This document shows, piece by piece, positions 41,291-50,088 of a stretch of 64,000 nt of DNA. Both the position numbers and the translations under genes were made by a program. The stretch lies in assembly GCF_020410765.1 (NCBI RefSeq), contig NZ_CP084541.1, positions 5,944,001 to 6,008,000 of the forward strand. The letters are read 5' to 3'. Position 1 is the stretch's first letter. Each line of letters begins with the position of its first letter. Origin of the DNA: Streptomyces marincola. GTDB taxonomy: Bacteria; Actinomycetota; Actinomycetes; Streptomycetales; Streptomycetaceae. The notes under the pieces were generated by a model. That model had not been told where the DNA came from. It was given only the letters and a program-made list of their open reading frames with translations, and did not search any database.

Positions 41291-42153
41291 TTGACGCTCC
41301 CGGAGGCCAGGCCCGAGCGCCACTGGCGCTGGAGCACGATGAAGGCGATCACGAGCGGGACGACCGCCAGCAGGGAACCCGTGATCACCAACGGGTTGTA
41401 GTCCGGGAACTGGGACACGCGCGTACTCCACTGGTACAGGCCGAGCGTCATCGGGAACAGCTCGGGGTCGGTGAGCATGACGAGCGGCAGGAAGAAGTTG
41501 TTCCAGATGCCGACGAACTGGAACAGCAGCACGGTCACCACGCCGGGCAGCATCATCGGCAGGGCGACGCGGAAGAAGATGCGCAGCTCGCCCGCGCCGT
41601 CCACGCGCGCGGCCTCGATCACCTCGTCGGGAACGGCCGCCTCGGCGTAGGCGCGGGCGAGGTAGACGCCGAACGGGTTGGTCAGCAGCGGGATGAAGAC
41701 CGCCCAGAACGTGTCGACGACGCGCAGTTCCGAGGCCAGCAGGTACAGCGGCAGGGCCAGCGCGGTGGTGGGCACCAGGACACCGGTGAGGGTGACGGCG
41801 AACAGGACGCGGCGGCCGGGGAAGTCCAGCTTGGCGATGGCGTAGCCGCACGCGGCGCAGATCAGCGCGCCGAGCACGGCGCCGAGGCCCGCGTAGAGCA
41901 GCGAGTTGCGCACCCAGGAGAGGAAGACGCCGTCCTCCGCGGCGAACAGGTCCCCGATGTTGGACCACAGGTTCCAGTCGGCGAACTCGAAGGCGCTGGT
42001 GGTGGAGAAGTCGCCGAGGGACTTGGTGGCCGAGGTCAGCAGCCAGACCAGCGGCAGCACGCTGTAGAGGGCCGCGATGACGAGCACCGCGTACACCGCG
42101 CCGCGCGAGGTCCAGCGGGAGGTGCGGCCGGGTGCGGCGGTGGGCCGGGTCAT
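41287..42153 (-). CDS. Carbohydrate ABC transporter permease (MalG type)
   Basis: A 288-residue integral membrane protein of about six segments. The EAA motif, which docks on the ATPase, is EAARVDGAGELRIFFRVALPMMLPG. Length and order match second permeases of CUT1 sugar importers. No ATPase gene is in the operon, as usual in Streptomyces where MsiK serves many sugar importers. ATGA overlap with the upstream permease gene. Confidence 0.92.
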   Translation of the reverse strand: MTRPTAAPGRTSRWTSRGAVYAVLVIAALYSVLPLVWLLTSATKSLGDFSTTSAFEFADWNLWSNIGDLFAAEDGVFLSWVRNSLLYAGLGAVLGALICAACGYAIAKLDFPGRRVLFAVTLTGVLVPTTALALPLYLLASELRVVDTFWAVFIPLLTNPFGVYLARAYAEAAVPDEVIEAARVDGAGELRIFFRVALPMMLPGVVTVLLFQFVGIWNNFFLPLVMLTDPELFPMTLGLYQWSTRVSQFPDYNPLVITGSLLAVVPLVIAFIVLQRQWRSGLASGSVK

Positions 42154-43058
42154 CGCGACCTCCGGGCGGACAGGCGCATGACGAGCGCGGAGAGCAGGGC
42201 GCAGGCGAGGGCGAGCAGGATCGAGGCGGCGGCGGCGCGGCCGTAGTCGTTGCTGATGAACGCCGACTCGTACACGTACAGGCTCGGGGTCCAGGTGCTG
42301 GTGACGGAGCCGGTGAACGTGCGCAGCACCAGCGGCTCGGTGAACAGCTGGAGCGAGCCGATGACGGTGAACACCAGGGCGACGAACACGGTCGGGCGGA
42401 TCGCGGGCACCTTGATGGACAGGGCGGTGCGGATCGGTCCCGCGCCGTCGACGCGGGCCGCTTCGAGCACGTCGCGCGGGACGGTCCGCAGCGCGGTCCA
42501 GAAGATGATCACGTTGTAGCCGAGCCACTGCCAGGTGGCGATGGTGACGATGGAGGGCATGATGCCGCCGCTGCCCAGGGGGTCCCAGGGCAGGAGGTCG
42601 TTGAGCGGGCCGATGTTGGGGCTGTACAGGTAGGCCCAGATCAGGCCGCCGATCACGCCGGGCACGGCGTAGGGCAGGAAGACGGACAGCAGCCACACCT
42701 GCCGCAGCCGCACCATGGCGGCGTCGAGCAGCAGGGCCAGCAGCAGGGCGCCGCCGAGCATGAGCGGCACGTGGATCAGGGCGTAGCGGGCGACGTTGCC
42801 GACGCCTTCGTGGAAGGCGGCGTCGGTGAGGACGGTGGCGTAGTTCTCCAGCCACACGAACACGTCGCGCGGCCCGTCGAAGCCGAGTCCCGAGAGGCGT
42901 TCGGTGAACAGGCTCAGGTAGAGCGCGTATCCGATGGGCACCAGGACGGTGCCCAGGAGCAGCAGCGCGAACGGCGCGGCCAGGGCCCAGGAGGCCAGCG
43001 CCGAGGGGCGGCGGCGCCCGGTGGCCCGCGGCGCCTCGCGCGGTGGGACGACGGTCAT
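42150..43058 (-). CDS. Carbohydrate ABC transporter permease (MalF type)
   Basis: A 302-residue permease with six membrane segments, beginning ALASWALAAPFALLLLGTVLVPIGYALYLSLF. The EAA loop is EAARVDGAGPIRTALSIKVPAIRP. First permease after the solute-binding protein, with ATGA overlap on both sides. Together with its partner it forms the membrane channel for a sugar or oligosaccharide. Confidence 0.92.
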   Translation of the reverse strand: MTVVPPREAPRATGRRRPSALASWALAAPFALLLLGTVLVPIGYALYLSLFTERLSGLGFDGPRDVFVWLENYATVLTDAAFHEGVGNVARYALIHVPLMLGGALLLALLLDAAMVRLRQVWLLSVFLPYAVPGVIGGLIWAYLYSPNIGPLNDLLPWDPLGSGGIMPSIVTIATWQWLGYNVIIFWTALRTVPRDVLEAARVDGAGPIRTALSIKVPAIRPTVFVALVFTVIGSLQLFTEPLVLRTFTGSVTSTWTPSLYVYESAFISNDYGRAAAASILLALACALLSALVMRLSARRSR

Positions 43059-44377
43059 GCCCGGCTCCCTTCGCGGACGGACAGGCCGCGGTCGCGCATG
43101 TCGCTCACGGCGGCGGACTGCACCCGGCGGACGGCGTCGGGCAGGGTGGTCCTGCCGGTGGAGACGCCGCCGAAGGTGTCGGTGATGGTGGAGAACAGGC
43201 CGAGCGCGTTGGGCCCCCAGGTCCAGTCGGGGACGCGGGCGGCGGCCTCGTCGAGCACGTCGTAGACCGGCGGGCCGACGAAGTAGTCGTCCGCGACGGC
43301 GGTGCGCGCCACGTCGCGGTTCGGCAGGTAGGCGGGGAACGGCGAGGTGAACGAGGCTCCGATGCGCGGGACTTCCGGGTCGGTGCTCAGCCAGCGCAGG
43401 AAGGTGAGCGCCGCTTCCGGCGACCTGCTCTCGCGGGAGACGCCGAACGCGGTGCCGCCCTGGATGCCGTTGGCCGGTTCGCCGTCCCAGGTGGGCATCG
43501 TGGCGACGGCCCACCGGCCGGTGTCGTCGGGGATGGACTTCTTCAGGGTGCCGACGCTCCAGGCGGCGCCGAGCAGGCCCCACAGCCGGCCGCTGTGCAC
43601 CGAGGCGATCCACTCCTGGTTGCCGGTGGGGCCGCCGCGCACGAGGTCGGCGGCGATGAGGTCCTGCCAGTACTCGGCGGTGCGCATGGTGCCCGGCCCG
43701 TCCACGCCGACGACCCACGTGTCGCCCTCGATGCGCCACCACGGGTCGCCCGCCTGCCAGGACATGCCGGCGAAGAACGAGCCGTCGTTGAGCGGGAACG
43801 TGGTGATGCGGGCCCCCGGGTCGGCCTCGCGCACGGCGGCGGCTGCGTCGCGGAACTCCTCCCACGTGGTGGGGACGTCGATGCCGTGCTCGTCGAAGAG
43901 GTCCTTGCGGTAGTAGAACGCCATCGGGGCCAGGTCCATCGGCACGGCCCAGGTCCGCCCGCCGGGGCGGACGCCCTGCCAGGCGGCGGGGGAGTAGCCG
44001 TCGCCCAGGTCGGCCACGTCGTCGGTCAGGTCCCGCAGGCCGCCGGTGGCCAGGACCTGGATGAGGCCCTGGTACTCGACGTGCAGGATGTCGGGCGCGT
44101 TGTGCGCCTTGATGGCGTTGGTCTGCTGGGCGTAGCCGCCGGACAGGCCGGCCGCGATGACGCTCAGGTCGACGTGGACCTCGCGCTGGGCCGCGTTGAA
44201 CGCGGCGACGTACTGGTCCATGCCGGTCATCCAGGACCAGACCTGGACCCGGGTCGCGCCGGATGCGGTGGTGCCCGATGAGCAGCCGGTCAGCGCGCCG
44301 GCGGCGCCGGCCAGCGCGGCGGTGCCGGCCGAGGCGCGCAGGAAGGCGCGGCGGGACCAGCCGGGGTGAAGCGCCAT
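43055..44377 (-). CDS. Sugar-binding lipoprotein of the ABC importer
   Basis: A 440-residue extracellular solute-binding protein (family 1). Signal sequence RRAFLRASAGTAALAGAAG ends in a lipobox LTGC, so the cysteine near residue 31 is lipidated; the RRAFL start also resembles a twin-arginine signal. Binding-protein motifs include VQVWSWMTGMDQYVAAFNAA and WAVPMDLAPMAFYYRKDLFDEHGID. The ATG at 44377 follows GAGGGGA. First gene of the five-gene operon (binding protein, two permeases, hydroxyacid dehydrogenase, DUF2264), and divergent from its probable regulator. Confidence 0.9.
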   Translation of the reverse strand: MALHPGWSRRAFLRASAGTAALAGAAGALTGCSSGTTASGATRVQVWSWMTGMDQYVAAFNAAQREVHVDLSVIAAGLSGGYAQQTNAIKAHNAPDILHVEYQGLIQVLATGGLRDLTDDVADLGDGYSPAAWQGVRPGGRTWAVPMDLAPMAFYYRKDLFDEHGIDVPTTWEEFRDAAAAVREADPGARITTFPLNDGSFFAGMSWQAGDPWWRIEGDTWVVGVDGPGTMRTAEYWQDLIAADLVRGGPTGNQEWIASVHSGRLWGLLGAAWSVGTLKKSIPDDTGRWAVATMPTWDGEPANGIQGGTAFGVSRESRSPEAALTFLRWLSTDPEVPRIGASFTSPFPAYLPNRDVARTAVADDYFVGPPVYDVLDEAAARVPDWTWGPNALGLFSTITDTFGGVSTGRTTLPDAVRRVQSAAVSDMRDRGLSVREGSRA

Positions 44378-44490
44378 TGCGTCGATTCCCCTCTGTCCGT
44401 GGTTGTCGTCCGTGTCCGAGGTCCGGCCCTGGACGGTGGTGCGGGCCACTCCAGCCTGTGCAAGAGTTCGAGGTCAATCATTCGGAAACA

Positions 44491-44510
44491 ATTCGATCAA
44501 AGTCGATCAG
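44491..44510. promoter_or_regulatory. TCGATCA direct repeat, candidate operator of the sugar regulator
   Basis: TTCGATCAAAGTCGATCAGG contains TCGATCA twice with 10-bp phasing, directly before the regulator's ribosome site and in the divergent promoter region of the importer. Candidate DeoR/LacI binding site. Confidence 0.4.
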
Positions 44511-44521
44511 GAGTGAAACCG

Positions 44522-45634
44522 ATGACCTTGGCCTGGGAACGGCAGGAGCAGATCCTCGCCGCGGTGCGGCGGCACGGCACCGTTCGGCTCGCCGACCTCG
44601 TGCGACGGCTCGGGGTGTCCGCGGTGACCGTACGCCGCGACGTCACCGCGCTCGCCGACCGCGGGCTGGTGCGGCGCGTGCACGGCGGCATCACGCTGCC
44701 CTACCGCGGCCTCGGCGGCGAGCCCGAGGCCGCGCCGCACCGCTCGGCGTTCGGGCCCACGGCCACCCGCACGCTGGTGGGCATGGTCGTGCCCTCCGTC
44801 GACTACTACTGGCCGCACGTCGTGCAGGGCGCGCAGGCCGCCGTCACCGCGGCCGGCGGACGCCTGGTGATGCGCGCCTCCAGCTACCACCCGGCCGAGG
44901 ACCGCCGGCAGATCGCCACGCTGCTCGAACGCGGCGTGCAGACCCTCCTCGTCGCCCCCACGACGGACGGGCCCGCCGGCCTGGACCTGCTGCGCTGGCT
45001 CGGCGGGCTGCCGGTGCCCGTGGTGCTCGTCGAACGCCTGCCGCCGCCGGAACTGCCGACACTGGCCCTCGACGCCGCCACCACCGCGCACGCGCTGGGC
45101 GCCGGACTCGCCGTGCGCCACCTGGTGACCCTCGGCCACCGGCTGATCGCCCTGGTCACCTCGCGGACGAGCCCGACGAGCCGGGCGCTGCGCGTCGGCT
45201 GGCGCGAGACCGTCGACTCGCTCGGCCTCGCGCCCCACCGCGATCTGGAGATCGACGTGCCCAGCTACGGCACCCCCGGCTGGGGCGCGGCCTACGACGA
45301 CGTGCTGCTCGACTGCCGGCGCCGCGGGGTGCGGGCGCTGCTGGTGCACTCCGACCGCGAGGCCATCGGCATGGTCGAACGCGCCCGCGACCTCGGCCTC
45401 GCCGTGCCGGACGAACTCGCCGTCGTCTCCTACGACGACGAGGTCGCCGCCGCGTCCGACCCGCCCCTGACCGCGGTGCGCCCCCAGAAGCACCGGCTGG
45501 GCGCGCTGGCCGCCGAACTGGCCCTGGCCCGTTGCGCGGACACCGGGGAGCGCGCCGTGCACCGCGTGCAGCTGTGGCCGGCCCTCGCGGTCCGCGAGTC
45601 CTGCGGCGGCCAGCCCCCGGGCGCCGAGGGCTGA
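44522..45634 (+). CDS. DeoR-HTH / LacI-sensor hybrid regulator
   Basis: A 370-residue repressor. Residues 4-58 are a DeoR-type winged helix (ERQEQILAAVRRHGTVRLADLVRRLGVSAVTVRRDVTALADRGLVRRVHGGI). From about 78 the periplasmic-binding sensor typical of LacI proteins follows (LVGMVVPSVDYYWPHVVQGAQAA; VPDELAVVSYDDE; SDPPLTAVRPQKHRLG). It is divergent from the sugar importer, which it probably represses until its ligand, the imported sugar, is present. The start is preceded by AGGAGTG. TCGATCA direct repeats lie just upstream (44491-44510). Confidence 0.88.
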   Translation: MTLAWERQEQILAAVRRHGTVRLADLVRRLGVSAVTVRRDVTALADRGLVRRVHGGITLPYRGLGGEPEAAPHRSAFGPTATRTLVGMVVPSVDYYWPHVVQGAQAAVTAAGGRLVMRASSYHPAEDRRQIATLLERGVQTLLVAPTTDGPAGLDLLRWLGGLPVPVVLVERLPPPELPTLALDAATTAHALGAGLAVRHLVTLGHRLIALVTSRTSPTSRALRVGWRETVDSLGLAPHRDLEIDVPSYGTPGWGAAYDDVLLDCRRRGVRALLVHSDREAIGMVERARDLGLAVPDELAVVSYDDEVAAASDPPLTAVRPQKHRLGALAAELALARCADTGERAVHRVQLWPALAVRESCGGQPPGAEG

Positions 45635-45660
45635 GCGCGCGGGCCGCCCGGCCCGCGCGC
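45635..45660. terminator. Hairpin between the sugar regulator and SLC13 gene
   Basis: GCGCGCGGGCC pairs with GGCCCGCGCGC, an 11-bp stem with 4-nt loop. Confidence 0.65.
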
Positions 45661-45668
45661 CCGGCCCG

Positions 45669-47252
45669 CTACCCGATGCCGATCAGCTCGACCATCAGCG
45701 GCACCGTCACGATGATGAGCAGGCCGCCCAGGATGTCGAACCCGAAGCCCGACCTGATCATCGTGGTGATCGGGACCACGCCGGAGCCGTACGCGATGGC
45801 GTTCTGCGGCGTCGACACCGGCAGCATGAAGCCGAAGGAGGCCGCGAACGTCGCCGCGAGCGCCGGCACGAACGGGTCGACCTCGGCCGCCACCGCGATG
45901 GGCAGCACGATCGGCACCACGACCGCGGCGGCGGCCGTGTTGCTCGTGGTCTCCGAGACCACGATGGCGAGCACCACCGCGAACGCCGTGATGGCGAACG
46001 CGCTGGACAGCCCGAGCCAGTCGTTCGCCTCGGTGCCGATCGTCTCGGCGAGCCCCGTGGAGGCCAGCAGGGAGCCGAAGATGATGCCGGTGCCGAACAG
46101 CAGGATCGTGCCCCAGTCGATCTTGGCCGCGTCGCTCCAGTTCAGCGTCGTCTCGCGGCGCGCCCAGTTCGTCGGCAGCAGGAACAGCAGGGCCGCGCCG
46201 AGCACCGCGACGATGCCCTCGTCGAGGCGGTCGCCCACCGTCTCGTACACCGAGGAGTCGGTGCCGGCGACCAGCGCCACCACGCCCGGCGTGATCCACA
46301 GCACGACGGTGATGCCGAACGCGATCAGCGTGTTCCACTCCGCGCGCGACAGCGGCCCGAGTTCGCGGCGCTGCTCCGCCACGTACTCGGCGACGCCGTC
46401 GATGCGCCGGATCTCCGGCCGGTTCAGCAGCAGCAGGACCACCGCGAGCACCACGAACATCAGCGCGCAGATCGGCAGCGCCGCGCCCATCCACTGCGCG
46501 AACGAGATCCGTTCGCCGGTCGCCTCCTCGATCAGGCCCCGGCCGATCAGGTTCGGCGGCGAGCCGACGGGCGTGAGCAGCCCGCCGACTGACGCCCCGT
46601 ACGCCAGCATCAGCACCAGCGCCGCGCCGACCCGCAGCCGGGTGGGGTCGAAGTCCTCGGCGACCAGGCCGCGGTCCTGGAGCAGCTTCGCGATGACGGT
46701 CAGGATGCCGAGCGCGGTGGGCAGCAGCATGGCCACCGTCGCGGTGTTCGACACGAACGCGGACAGCAGGCACGTGATGGCGCCGAACGCGATCACCACG
46801 CCGAACGTCGACTTGCCCACGCCGGGCAGCGCGAGGATGCGGAACGCGAACCGCCGCGCGAGGCCGTGCTTGAGCATCGCCTGCGCGAGGATGAACGCGC
46901 CGATGAACGTGAAGATGGTCGTCGACCCGAACGGGGACAGCGCGTCGTCGGCGGGCACCACGCCGAACAGCACGATGGTGCCCACGCCGATCAGGCCGCC
47001 CACCGGGATCGGCACCGGCTCGGTCACCCACAGCACGACGACGCCGAGCAGGATGCCGGCGAGCGTCTGCTGGCTGGGGGCCATGTCGAGCGGCAGCGCG
47101 AGGAACACCGCGGCGACGAGCGGGGCGAGCCACAACCCCGAGGTTCTCCTGGCCCGTTCGAATCTCTCCTCAGCGGGGGTCAGGCGCTGCTCCCCGAGGC
47201 TGCGGTACGTCGCGTGCCCCAGCAGTGCCTTCTCCACATCGGTTCTGGCCAC
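45669..47252 (-). CDS. SLC13/DASS-family anion:sodium symporter
   Basis: A 527-residue transporter with about 12 hydrophobic segments after a charged 35-residue N-terminus. Both DASS signature repeats with SNT are present: FVSNTATVAMLLPTALG (about 190) and VSETTSNTAAAAVVVPIVLP (about 430), and GASVGGLLTPVGSPPNLIGRGLIEE is the first Na+/substrate hairpin. Family members import dicarboxylates, citrate or sulfate with sodium. GTG 47252 lies 8 bp after GGGAGG. Divergent from the SigB-family sigma gene. Confidence 0.9.
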   Translation of the reverse strand: MARTDVEKALLGHATYRSLGEQRLTPAEERFERARRTSGLWLAPLVAAVFLALPLDMAPSQQTLAGILLGVVVLWVTEPVPIPVGGLIGVGTIVLFGVVPADDALSPFGSTTIFTFIGAFILAQAMLKHGLARRFAFRILALPGVGKSTFGVVIAFGAITCLLSAFVSNTATVAMLLPTALGILTVIAKLLQDRGLVAEDFDPTRLRVGAALVLMLAYGASVGGLLTPVGSPPNLIGRGLIEEATGERISFAQWMGAALPICALMFVVLAVVLLLLNRPEIRRIDGVAEYVAEQRRELGPLSRAEWNTLIAFGITVVLWITPGVVALVAGTDSSVYETVGDRLDEGIVAVLGAALLFLLPTNWARRETTLNWSDAAKIDWGTILLFGTGIIFGSLLASTGLAETIGTEANDWLGLSSAFAITAFAVVLAIVVSETTSNTAAAAVVVPIVLPIAVAAEVDPFVPALAATFAASFGFMLPVSTPQNAIAYGSGVVPITTMIRSGFGFDILGGLLIIVTVPLMVELIGIG

Positions 47253-47425
47253 CGATCCACCTCCCGAGGTCGGAGGGCGTCCGCCTCGTCGCGGCGCCTC
47301 GTGCACAACCTGTGCCCCCGACGCCCCTCCCGTACAGGGGTCGTGCGCGAGAAGTTGTGTGTGGGACGCGTGTGCCGTCCGCCGCGCCCGGGCGCGCACG
47401 GCGCGACCCCGGTGCGGAACGCCCC

Positions 47426-47450
47426 GTTTGCGCGCCCGGCGCCCGGGCAT
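47426..47450 (+). promoter_or_regulatory. SigB-like promoter of the sigma factor gene
   Basis: GTTT (47426-47429), 15-bp spacer, GGGCAT (47445-47450), five of six matches to the -10 consensus GGGTAY, about 128 bp before the sigma start. Would allow autoregulation. Confidence 0.35.
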
Positions 47451-47577
47451 GCGACCTTTGTGCTTCGGACAGCAGGCACGTCCGCGGGAGCGGCTTCACC
47501 GCCGCTTCGCGTGTGCGGCCCTTCTGTCCGCCCGCTCCCGCGGTGACCCGGAAACCACCGAGGAGGGAGCGAGACCG

Positions 47578-48390
47578 ATGCCCACCACGCACGTTCCGAC
47601 CCGGACCCGCCGCCGGCATCCGCACCACGACGCACCCGACACCGCGGCGGCGTTCCGCCGGCTCGCCGAACTGGACGAAGGACCGGAACGCGAGGCCCTG
47701 CGCGACGAGATCGTCCGCGCCTGGCTGCCGATGGCCGCCCGCCTCGCCCGCCAGTACCGCAACCGCGGCGAGCACCTGGAGGACCTGGAGCAGGTCGCCA
47801 GGCTCGGCCTGGTCAAGGCCGTCCGGCGGTACGACCCCTCGCTCGGCACCGCGTTCGAGAGCTACGCGGTGCCCACCATCGTCGGCGAGATCAAGCGGCA
47901 CTTCCGCGACCACCTGTGGGGCATGCACGTGCCGCGCCGCGTCCAGGAGCTGCGCAACCGGGTGCGGACCGCGAGCAACGAGCTGAGCCACACCCTCGAC
48001 GGCCGCCACCCCGACACCGCGGAGATCGCCGAGCACGCCAACATGACCACGGAGGAGGCCAAGGCGGGCCTCGAAGCGCTGCACAGCTTCACCGTCCTGT
48101 CCCTGGACGCCGAACTGTCCGGCGCGCCCGAGGGCGGCTACTCGCTGATGGACACCCTGGGCCGCCCCGAGCCCGCCTACGACCGCGTCGTCGAGCGCGA
48201 GTCGCTGCGCGGCCGGCTGCGCGCCCTGCCGGAGCGCGAGCGGCAGATCCTCTACCTGCGGTTCTTCCGCGGCATGACCCAGAGCTGCATCGCGGAGCAG
48301 GTCGGCATCTCGCAGATGCACGTCTCCCGCCTGCTCAGCAGGACGTGCACGCGCCTGCGCGAGGAGGTGGAGTCGGGCGTTGCAGGATGA
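47578..48390 (+). CDS. SigB/SigF-family RNA polymerase sigma factor
   Basis: A 270-residue group 3 sigma factor. Region 2: LPMAARLARQYRNRGEHLEDLEQVARLGLVKAVRRYDPSLGTAFESYAVPTIVGEIKRHFRDH; region 3: VPRRVQELRNRVRTASNELSHTLDGRHPDTAEIAEHANMT; region 4: LPERERQILYLRFFRGMTQSCIAEQVGISQMHVSRLLSR. It directs stress or development genes in Streptomyces. A GAGGAGGGAG ribosome site precedes the ATG. A SigB-like promoter upstream suggests autoregulation. No anti-sigma partner is adjacent. Confidence 0.93.
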   Translation: MPTTHVPTRTRRRHPHHDAPDTAAAFRRLAELDEGPEREALRDEIVRAWLPMAARLARQYRNRGEHLEDLEQVARLGLVKAVRRYDPSLGTAFESYAVPTIVGEIKRHFRDHLWGMHVPRRVQELRNRVRTASNELSHTLDGRHPDTAEIAEHANMTTEEAKAGLEALHSFTVLSLDAELSGAPEGGYSLMDTLGRPEPAYDRVVERESLRGRLRALPERERQILYLRFFRGMTQSCIAEQVGISQMHVSRLLSRTCTRLREEVESGVAG

Positions 48391-48394
48391 CTCC

Positions 48395-48949
48395 ATGCCC
48401 ACAGCCAGGAAGCGGAACGAGACGCACGCCGAGCGCGACGACCGCAACTTCCAGGAACTGCTCCAGGAACTGCGCGTCACCCAGACGGGCGTGCAGATCC
48501 TCTTCGCGTTCCTGCTGACCCTGGCCTTCACCGAACGGTTCGAGGACCTCGACGACTTCCAGCGCGGCACCTACGTCACGACGCTGCTCCTGGCGATGAC
48601 CTCCACGGTCCTGTTCACCTCTCCCGCCGCGCTGCACCGCAGGCTGTTCCGGCGCGGCGCCAAGCGCCAGGTCGTCGAGACGTCCTCACGCCTGGTCACC
48701 GCGGGCCTCGGCGTGCTCGCGGTCACGCTCGCCGGGGCGCTGCTCCTGGTCGTGGACGTGGTGGTGAACCGGGTGGCCGGCTGCGCGGTCGCGGGCGGGG
48801 CGCTGCTGCTGTGCGTGTCCCTGTGGGGCGTACTGCCCCACCGGATCAGGAGGAACGGCACGCCAGCGCGACATGACGCGACATCCGCTCCATCGCACTC
48901 GCCTCGGCGAGCTCGAACGCCTGGCGACCACCCTCCCGCAGCAGGGTGA
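48395..48949 (+). CDS. DUF6328 membrane protein
   Basis: A 184-residue protein with about four membrane segments (VQILFAFLLTLAF; TYVTTLLLAMTSTVLFTSPA; LVTAGLGVLAVTLAGALLLVV; VAGCAVAGGALLLCVSLWGVL), preceded by a charged NETHAERDDRNFQELLQELR start. This matches the DUF6328 family, commonly found beside SigB-type sigma factors. It starts 4 bp after the sigma stop. Its last 104 bp overlap the convergent PAS-GAF gene; the tail beyond the last membrane segment is low-complexity, so the natural end may be an accident of read-through. Confidence 0.78.
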   Translation: MPTARKRNETHAERDDRNFQELLQELRVTQTGVQILFAFLLTLAFTERFEDLDDFQRGTYVTTLLLAMTSTVLFTSPAALHRRLFRRGAKRQVVETSSRLVTAGLGVLAVTLAGALLLVVDVVVNRVAGCAVAGGALLLCVSLWGVLPHRIRRNGTPARHDATSAPSHSPRRARTPGDHPPAAG

Positions 48950-50009
48950 GCACCCCGACGACGGCGCCCGAGGGGAGCCGCAGCGGCACGCACAGCAGCG
49001 AGGCCGCCTCCGTCAACGCCAGCACCGGCACCCCCTCGGCGCTCTCACCGAGCACGAACGGGTCCTCCGGCCTGATCTGGAGCGCCGAGGCGCCGGCCCC
49101 CGCGGCCTCACGGATCAACGGCGCGCCCGCCGGGTCCTGGGCGGCCACGGCCGCGGCGCGGTCGCTCCCGGCCCGGTCGGCGGGCGCGAGCACCGCGACC
49201 CGGCGCAGCGGCCCGCCGCCCGGGCCGGCGCGGTCGGCGATCACCCAGTCCGCGAACCGGCCGTGCAGCACCCGGGCGGCGCGTTCGAGCGGGGACTCGC
49301 CGCGGCGGCCGGGCGCGTCGAGCAGGGCGGCGGTCATGTCGTCGAGCAGGTCCATGAGCACGACGTGGCCGCTGATCCCCGCCGGGTCGGGCCGCCCGGC
49401 GGGCGCGCCCCCCGCGGGACGCGGTCCCGGCAGCCGGGCCGTGTGCTGGAACACGGCGAGCACCGCCGTCCGCCGGTGCCCCGGCGGGCGGACGGCCGTC
49501 AGCGTCACCCACAGGCGGCCGGGGCGCGCGGACTCGTCGGCGAGTCCGCGCATCAGTTCGACGGACAGGCTGCGGCTGCCCTCGTTGCGCGCCACGGCGG
49601 CGACCTGCCCGCGGAACACCGCGCGACTCGCGTGCGCGAAGGACGCGGTGATCGAACGGCCGGCGGCATATCCGGCCCGCAAACCGAACAGTTGACTCGC
49701 GGCAAAGTTCAGCCTGTTCACGACACTCTCCCCGTCGAGCAGCAGAACGGGGAGCGGCAGCCGCTGGAAGACCGCGCGCAGCAATTGCTGCTCCTTCGGG
49801 TCGGCCGACCTGCTGTTCTTCCGCTGGTCGGCCGCCAGTTGCTCAAGGCGCGGCCACAAAACGTCGGACGCGTATTGCAGCTCGAAGAGGGCGGCGTCCA
49901 GGGTGGTGGCCGGTGGCGCGCCGTCGGGATGGGCGCGGGTCGCGCGCAGCTCGGCGACCCGCTTGCGGAAGTCGGTGAGCTCCACGCCGTAATCCTCGGC
50001 TTCGGCCAT
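48846..50009 (-). CDS. PAS and GAF domain signalling protein
   Basis: A 387-residue protein. An N-terminal helix (1-75) is followed by a PAS domain (about 80-200, LRAVFQRLPLPVLLLDGESVVNRLNFAASQLFGL) and a GAF domain (about 225-385) ending GAVVGVLTLLREGGRQAFELAEASAMERMSRHVALACRSS. No kinase or phosphatase module is visible. Many Streptomyces proteins with PAS-GAF plus a C-terminal PP2C phosphatase regulate SigB-type sigma factors; here the phosphatase is absent, so it would be a sensor only. Divergent from the GAF-ANTAR gene. Confidence 0.75.
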   Translation of the reverse strand: MAEAEDYGVELTDFRKRVAELRATRAHPDGAPPATTLDAALFELQYASDVLWPRLEQLAADQRKNSRSADPKEQQLLRAVFQRLPLPVLLLDGESVVNRLNFAASQLFGLRAGYAAGRSITASFAHASRAVFRGQVAAVARNEGSRSLSVELMRGLADESARPGRLWVTLTAVRPPGHRRTAVLAVFQHTARLPGPRPAGGAPAGRPDPAGISGHVVLMDLLDDMTAALLDAPGRRGESPLERAARVLHGRFADWVIADRAGPGGGPLRRVAVLAPADRAGSDRAAAVAAQDPAGAPLIREAAGAGASALQIRPEDPFVLGESAEGVPVLALTEAASLLCVPLRLPSGAVVGVLTLLREGGRQAFELAEASAMERMSRHVALACRSS

Positions 50010-50043
50010 GGCGGCACACTAACCGGGTTTCGGTCTGATAATC

Positions 50044-50067
50044 GAATCATTCTCGTTTCCTGGGTAG
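50044..50067 (+). promoter_or_regulatory. SigB-like promoter of the GAF-ANTAR gene
   Basis: GAAT (50044-50047), 14-bp spacer, GGGTAG (50062-50067), 21 bp before the ATG. Five of six -10 matches. Confidence 0.4.
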
Positions 50068-50088
50068 GCCCCGGGGCAGGCGACGGCT

